A DNA stretch of 36,019 bases, taken from positions 1 through 36,019 of the forward strand of contig QHTE01000013.1 of assembly GCA_003220685.1 (NCBI GenBank), in the 5' to 3' direction. The translations under genes and the position numbers were made by a program. Numbering within the stretch: position 1 is the stretch's first letter; the number at the start of each line of letters is the position of its first letter. Below the pieces are notes generated by a model, which worked only from the letters and a program-made list of their open reading frames with translations, did no database searches and was not told where the DNA came from. This DNA comes from Candidatus Rokuibacteriota bacterium (GTDB lineage Bacteria; Methylomirabilota; Methylomirabilia; Rokubacteriales; CSP1-6). This document shows, piece after piece, positions 31,973-36,019 of the stretch.

Positions 31973-33709
31973 GTGTCCCGGATCCCGCCGGTGGTCCCCC
32001 TCGGCGCCGCCGCCCTGGTACTGGCCCTCGTGCCGGCGCTGAAGCTGCCGGCCTTCTACGAATCGTTCCTCTACCTCGTGTTCTTCTGGGTGTCGCTGGC
32101 GACGAGTTGGAACATCCTCAGCGGCTATGCCGGCTACTTCAGCTTCGGCCACGCCGCGTTCTTCGGCGCGGGCGTCTACACGACGGCGACCCTCGCGACC
32201 GCCCTCGGGGTCCCGTTCCTCTGGACTCTGCCGGCGGCCGGACTGGTCGCGGCGCTCCTCGGCAGCGCGATCGCCGCGGTCGTCTTCCGCGTTCGCGGCG
32301 TGCGCGGCGAGCTCTTCGGCCTCCTGACGCTCGCGGTCACCTTCGTGCTGTCGACCATCGCCCTCAACACGCGGCTCGACGGCGGCCCCGGCGTCTTCCT
32401 CGCCGCGGTCCCCGTCCCGGCGCTCTTCGGTGGGCCGCCGACGACGCTCTACCACCTGGCGCTCGCCGTCGCCTTGCTTTCGACCTTCGCCGCGCTCGCG
32501 ATCCATCGGTCGCGCTGGGGCATGGGGCTCTTCGCTATCCGCGACGACGAGGACGTCGCCGAAGTCCTCGGCGTCCCCACCTACCGCTACAAGCTCATCG
32601 CCTTCGCGCTGAGCTGCTTCATCGCCGGGCTGATCGGCGGAATCCACGCGATGTTCGTGACGTACGTGACCGTCGCCGAGACGTTCGCCGTCGGGCTCGC
32701 GGTCGACGCGATCATGATGGCCGCGCTCGGCGGCACCCGCTTCTGGTACGGTCCGGCGCTGGGCGCCGTCATCGTCACCGCGCTCACGCAGTCGCTCACC
32801 GGCGGCGAGAGCGCCGTCCTGAACCGGGCGCTCATCGGCGCGAGCCTGATCGCCGTCATCGTGTTCCTGCCCGACGGCGTGGCGGGAGGCCTGAGTCGCG
32901 CGCGGCGCGCGCAGGTCGCGCGCGTCGAGGCGCCGGCGCGCGGCGCCGCGTCGGTGAGCGTCGAGGCGCCGGTGCGGGTGGCGGCGGGCCCGCTGCTCGG
33001 GTGCACCGACGTGAAGAAGGCCTTCCGCGGCCTGCAGGCCCTGGCCGGCGTGACGCTCGAGGTCCGGGCCGGCGAGATCCTCGGTCTCATCGGTCCGAAC
33101 GGGTCGGGCAAATCCACCTTGATCAACGTGGTCAGCGGCTACTACCGGGCGGATGGCGGCCAGGTCGTGCTCGACGGCCTGGACATCGCCCGGGTGCAGG
33201 CGCACCGGATCGCCGGCCTCGGCGTCGCCCGCACCTATCAGATCCCGCGCTCGTTTCGCCGGCTCACCGTCGCCGACAACGTTGCGCTCGCGGCCATGTT
33301 CGGGGGCGGGCACGGCCGCGCGGCCGGGCGAAGCCTGGCGCGCTCCTGGCTCGCCTTCACCGGCCTCGAGGCCAAGGCCGACGTGCTCCCCGACGAGCTG
33401 AACTTGCTCGAGCGCAAATTTCTCGACCTCGCGCGCGCGCTCGCGTCGGAGCCGCGGCTGGTGCTGCTCGACGAGGTGCTCTCGGGGCTGACGCCGGCGC
33501 AGATGACCGACGCGCTGCGCCTCGTTCGCCGGATCCGCGACCGCGGCACGACCGTCGTCTTCGTCGAGCACATCATGCGGGCCGTCCTCGACCTCGCCGA
33601 CCGGGTGGTGGTGCTGAGCGGGGGGCGGGTGATCGCCGAAGGCCTCCCGCCTCAGGTGATGCGCGACCCCGACGTGGTCCGCGCGTATCTCGGGAAGGCC
33701 TATGCTTGA
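31973..33709 (+). CDS. LivM-LivG fusion: permease joined to ATP-binding domain
   Basis: 578 residues from a GTG at 31973, 2 nt after the LivH stop. Residues 1-305 form a LivM permease (ILSGYAGYFSFGHAAFFGAGVY; coupling segment RWGMGLFAIRDDEDVAEVLGV). A short Arg/Ala/Val-rich linker (about 306-340) leads to a complete LivG ATPase (341-578). The ATPase has Walker A GPNGSGKST, TYQIPRSFRRLTVADNV, a degenerate signature LNLLERKFLDLARAL, Walker B LVLLDEVLSGLTP and VEHIMRAV. In most Liv systems these are separate genes, as in the first system of this window. The fusion would tie one motor subunit to its channel subunit in the membrane. Confidence 0.93.
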   Translation: MSRIPPVVPLGAAALVLALVPALKLPAFYESFLYLVFFWVSLATSWNILSGYAGYFSFGHAAFFGAGVYTTATLATALGVPFLWTLPAAGLVAALLGSAIAAVVFRVRGVRGELFGLLTLAVTFVLSTIALNTRLDGGPGVFLAAVPVPALFGGPPTTLYHLALAVALLSTFAALAIHRSRWGMGLFAIRDDEDVAEVLGVPTYRYKLIAFALSCFIAGLIGGIHAMFVTYVTVAETFAVGLAVDAIMMAALGGTRFWYGPALGAVIVTALTQSLTGGESAVLNRALIGASLIAVIVFLPDGVAGGLSRARRAQVARVEAPARGAASVSVEAPVRVAAGPLLGCTDVKKAFRGLQALAGVTLEVRAGEILGLIGPNGSGKSTLINVVSGYYRADGGQVVLDGLDIARVQAHRIAGLGVARTYQIPRSFRRLTVADNVALAAMFGGGHGRAAGRSLARSWLAFTGLEAKADVLPDELNLLERKFLDLARALASEPRLVLLDEVLSGLTPAQMTDALRLVRRIRDRGTTVVFVEHIMRAVLDLADRVVVLSGGRVIAEGLPPQVMRDPDVVRAYLGKAYA

Positions 33710-34409
33710 GGTCGAGCGCCTCGAGGTCGCCCACGGCGACGCCGTCGCGGTCTGGGACGTGTCGCTCGTCGTGGGCGCGCGCGAGCTCGTCACCGTGGTC
33801 GGACCGAACGGCGCCGGCAAGACCACGCTCATCGACGCGATCGCCGGCCTGCTGCCGATTCGCGGCGGCCGCGTGCGGCTCGACCAGCGCGATCTGGCGT
33901 CGGTCCCCGCGCACGAGCTCTGCGGCCGCGGGATCGCGCTCGTCCCCGAAGGCCGCCGCCTCTTCCCGGCGATGACGGTCGCGGAGAACCTCGAGATCGG
34001 CTGCTACGCGCCCGCGGCACGTCCGCGGCGCACCGAGAGCCTCGAGCGCGTCTTCGCCACTTTCCCCGTCCTGCGCGAGCGCCGGCGACAGCTCGCCGGC
34101 GCGCTCTCGGGCGGCCAGCAGCAGATGGTCGCGATCGGGCGGGCGCTGATGGCGATGCCGCGCCTCCTGCTGCTCGACGAGCCCTCGCTCGGCCTGGCGC
34201 CGCAGATCGTCGACCAGGTCTTCGAGATCATCGCCGGGATCCACGCCGAGGGCGTCGCGGTCTTGCTGGTCGAGCAGAACATCGCGCAGGCCTTCGCCAT
34301 CGCGGCCCGCGCCTACGTCCTCGAGCAGGGGCGGATCGTGGCCGAGGGCGCGCCGTCGGAGCTCGCGCGCGACGCGCGGATCCGCGAGGCCTATCTCGGC
34401 CAGCAGTGA
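33702..34409 (+). CDS. Second LivF-type ATP-binding protein
   Basis: 235 residues, overlapping the fusion gene by 8 nt. It has Walker A GPNGAGKTT, ALVPEGRRLFPAMTVAENL, signature LSGGQQQMVAIGRAL, Walker B LLLLDEPSLGLAP and the LivF switch VLLVEQNIAQAF. It completes a transporter of one LivH, one LivM-LivG and one LivF; no binding-protein gene is found before or after it in the window. The stop is 1 nt from the mscS stop on the opposite strand. Confidence 0.93.
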   Translation: MLEVERLEVAHGDAVAVWDVSLVVGARELVTVVGPNGAGKTTLIDAIAGLLPIRGGRVRLDQRDLASVPAHELCGRGIALVPEGRRLFPAMTVAENLEIGCYAPAARPRRTESLERVFATFPVLRERRRQLAGALSGGQQQMVAIGRALMAMPRLLLLDEPSLGLAPQIVDQVFEIIAGIHAEGVAVLLVEQNIAQAFAIAARAYVLEQGRIVAEGAPSELARDARIREAYLGQQ

Positions 34410-34410
34410 A

Positions 34411-35223
34411 TCAGCCGGTCTGGCTCCAGACCCGGAAGTGCTGCTCGGGCACCGGATAGCGCGCCGAGCTGAACGAGTCGCAGATCATCCGGTTGGTGTC
34501 GAAGTAGACCTGTCCGTAGTGCGCGTGGCTGCAGTAGGGCCGGATGGCGAGCACCGGGCCCGCCAGCGTGAACTGGAGAATTTCGACGTCGGGGGCCGGC
34601 TGGGCCAGCACGTTCGGGATCCGCGCGAGCCGCTCCTTGAGCATGGCGACCGCTTCTTTCACGTCGACCCCGTGGGCGAGCTGGGCCGTGAGATCCACGC
34701 GCCGGTACGGGTTGGCCGAGAAGTTCTGGATCGTGTCGCCCACGACCTTGTTGTTGCCGACGATCGTCCGCACGTTGTCAGGCGTGTCGAAGGTGGTGGC
34801 GAACATCCCGATCTCCTGCACGATCCCGGTCACGCCGCCCGCGCTGACGAAGTCACCGGTCTTGAACGGCCGGAAGATCACGAGGAACACGCCCGCCGCG
34901 AAATTGCCGAGCATACCGCCCCATGCCACGCCGATGGCGACGCCGGCCGCAGCGATGAGCGCCGCGAAGGTCGTCGTCTCGACGCCAAAGATTCCGAGGA
35001 TCGCGATGACGAGGACGATGTTCAGCGCGATCGACGCAGCCGAGGCGATGTAGCGGCCGAGCGTGGGGTCGAGGTGCTGGTGGACAAGCCAGCGGTTGAT
35101 GATTCGCCCCACGAAATTGATGGCCCAACGTCCGATGATCCAGAGCGCGATGGCGCCGATGATGCGGATGCCAAACCGTACGCCAACGTCGATCGCGACC
35201 TGCAGCGTGTCTCGCAGTTCCAT
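34411..35223 (-). CDS. Small-conductance mechanosensitive channel, MscS family
   Basis: 270 residues, the length of short MscS proteins. Three membrane helices lie in residues 15-120. The pore-lining TM3 and following loop have the family pattern GVAIGVAWGGMLGNFAAGVFLV and FRPFKTGDFV. The beta domain contains VQEIGMFATTF, TPDNVRTIVGNNKVVGDTIQN and SANPYRRVDLT, and a mixed alpha/beta end follows. It opens under membrane tension and releases solutes during hypo-osmotic shock. No gene is co-directional with it, and it is divergent from the DUF308 gene. Confidence 0.92.
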   Translation of the reverse strand: MELRDTLQVAIDVGVRFGIRIIGAIALWIIGRWAINFVGRIINRWLVHQHLDPTLGRYIASAASIALNIVLVIAILGIFGVETTTFAALIAAAGVAIGVAWGGMLGNFAAGVFLVIFRPFKTGDFVSAGGVTGIVQEIGMFATTFDTPDNVRTIVGNNKVVGDTIQNFSANPYRRVDLTAQLAHGVDVKEAVAMLKERLARIPNVLAQPAPDVEILQFTLAGPVLAIRPYCSHAHYGQVYFDTNRMICDSFSSARYPVPEQHFRVWSQTG

Positions 35224-35283
35224 TCTTCGGCCCTCCCGCCTCGGCCCCGGGGCCTTCGCCGGGGCCTCCGGCGGCGCCTAGTA

Positions 35284-35322
35284 GACCAAAGTCCCACCCC
35301 CTTGCGGCATCCGACTAAAGTC
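35284..35322. repeat. Two GACYAAAGTC palindromes between mscS and the DUF308 gene
   Basis: GACCAAAGTC (35284-35293) and GACTAAAGTC (35313-35322) are near-identical 10-bp palindromic boxes whose starts are 29 bp apart. They lie in the 204-nt divergent region between mscS and the DUF308 gene and could be an operator for a dimeric regulator. A GACTAAAG half-copy occurs at 28112-28119. The rest of this region has GC-rich dyads (35231-35276) next to the mscS start and no gene. Confidence 0.35.
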
Positions 35323-35427
35323 TCATTGTTAGCCGCTCCCGGCCCCCCGATTCTCTGAGCGCACGCTGGGGTTCGACCGAAACCGGCCCGGGGACACGCC
35401 CGACCTGGAGGGCGGAAAGGCACGTCC

Positions 35428-35994
35428 ATGCTACAAACGCTGGCACGGAACTGGTGGGCGATCGTCCTGCGCGGCATCTTCGCGGTGCTCTTCGGTCTCG
35501 GCACATTCTTCTGGCCCGGTATCACCCTGGCGGTCCTCGTCCTGCTCTACGGGGGCTATCTCTTCGTCGATGGAATCTTCGCCATCCTCTGGGCGCTCGC
35601 GAAGCGTCACGAAGGGTCATTTTCGTGGGAGGTCTTCCTGGTCGGCCTGGCGAGCCTCGCCGCCGGTGTCCTGACGCTCCTCTGGCCGGGTGTCACCGCG
35701 ATCGCGCTCTTATATTTGATCGCGGCGTGGGCCATCGTGCGCGGGATCTTCGAGATCCTCGCGGCCTTCCACTTGCGCCGCGAGCTGAGAAACGAATGGC
35801 TGCTCGCTCTGAACGGCGCGCTGAGCGTCCTGCTGGGCGTCGTCCTCATCGTCGCGCCGGGCGCCGGGGCCCTCGCCGTACTGTGGCTGATCGGCTCGTT
35901 TGCGATCGTGGTCGGAATCCTGATGATCGCCCTCGGCTTCCGGCTCAAGGGCCTGAAGGACGCAGGCGCGCGGCGACTCGCCTACGGCCGGTAG
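35428..35994 (+). CDS. DUF308 / HdeD-family membrane protein
   Basis: 188 residues with six membrane helices arranged as repeated pairs, each carrying a WPG turn (FFWPGITLAVLVLLYGGYLFVDG, LLWPGVTAIALLYLIAAWAIVRG, then a degenerate VAPGAGALAVLWLIGSFAIVVG). This triplicated pattern is that of DUF308/HdeD proteins. In enterobacteria HdeD is linked to acid resistance; elsewhere its role is unknown. The ATG at 35428 has GGCGGAAAGG upstream. The divergent mscS suggests a shared envelope-stress theme, but this is only context. Confidence 0.9.
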   Translation: MLQTLARNWWAIVLRGIFAVLFGLGTFFWPGITLAVLVLLYGGYLFVDGIFAILWALAKRHEGSFSWEVFLVGLASLAAGVLTLLWPGVTAIALLYLIAAWAIVRGIFEILAAFHLRRELRNEWLLALNGALSVLLGVVLIVAPGAGALAVLWLIGSFAIVVGILMIALGFRLKGLKDAGARRLAYGR

Positions 35995-35998
35995 CACG

Positions 35999-36019
35999 AT
36001 GCTCAACGGAGAGCTCATG
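35999..36019 (+). CDS. Possible first codons of the next gene (cut by the window end)
   Basis: An ATG at 35999 and an in-frame ATG at 36017 lie at the end of the window. The second has GGAGAG 3-8 nt in front, a good Shine-Dalgarno, so a gene probably begins at 36017. Nothing can be said about its product. Confidence 0.2.

Noticed and set aside
31778..33832. 684-codon minus-strand frame antisense to the LivM-LivG fusion
   Set aside because: It is a GC-rich shadow of Arg, Glu, His and Gly runs with no recognisable domain; the plus strand has complete LivM and LivG domains.
35231..35276. GC-rich dyads before mscS as a third copy of the hairpin repeat
   Set aside because: Both contain GGGGCC/GGCCCC, but the order and arms do not align with the 48-bp element; treated as unrelated.

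Overview
This is a high-GC bacterial chromosome segment with dense gene packing and no rRNA, tRNA, CRISPR array, integrase or transposase that I can recognise. The gene content suggests a free-living heterotroph of the Candidatus Rokubacteria / Methylomirabilota type: two branched-chain-amino-acid-type (Liv) ABC systems, hydantoinase-family amidohydrolases, MmgE/PrpD, DUF169, a TrpX-type ABC substrate-binding domain, KdpDE, and many GTG starts. This assignment is inference from gene repertoire and protein style, not from a marker gene. A soil betaproteobacterium or another high-GC phylum is not excluded.

Layout. 1-5772: the 5' end of an APC-type permease, a small membrane protein, the Mg2+ channel MgtE, and divergently kdpD-kdpE, with no kdpFABC in view. 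5787-9322 (minus): a three-gene operon of a DsrE-like secreted protein, a PhnD-like periplasmic binding protein and a 721-residue fusion. The fusion joins a degenerate Ser/Thr protein kinase through one membrane span and a long Pro/Ala linker to a periplasmic ABC-type substrate-binding domain. A good sigma-54 promoter candidate lies 29 nt upstream of the first gene's translated region. 9588-14212 (plus): an N-carbamoyl amino acid hydrolase and a hydantoinase that overlap by 4 nt, then MmgE/PrpD and a patatin-like lipase. 14215-15108 (minus): an SDR oxidoreductase. 15460-20047 (minus): a complete Liv ABC transporter, livK-H-M-G-F. 20292-22207 (plus): a D-2-hydroxyacid dehydrogenase and a ferritin-like diiron protein, separated by a hairpin repeat.

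22393-24351 (plus) is a REC-PilZ-GAF-histidine kinase hybrid, probably responsive to c-di-GMP. 24352-28037 (mainly minus) holds a second hydantoinase-like enzyme, an AtzG/GatC-like remnant, two truncated gene fragments on the plus strand, mreB and an ABM monooxygenase. 28498-34409 (plus) is a catabolic/transport block: an alpha/beta hydrolase, DUF169, a second copy of the hairpin repeat, a VOC protein, and a second Liv system in which LivM and LivG are fused and no binding protein is present. The window ends with MscS (minus) and a DUF308/HdeD membrane protein (plus).

The most interesting object is the pseudokinase-periplasmic-binding-protein fusion with its two periplasmic partner genes and a putative sigma-54 promoter. 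It looks like a transmembrane ligand sensor built from ABC-transporter binding domains. Other points worth a look are the conserved hairpin cassette found twice in equivalent positions, the LivM-LivG fusion, the c-di-GMP-type histidine kinase, and several gene remnants in the intergenic spaces.
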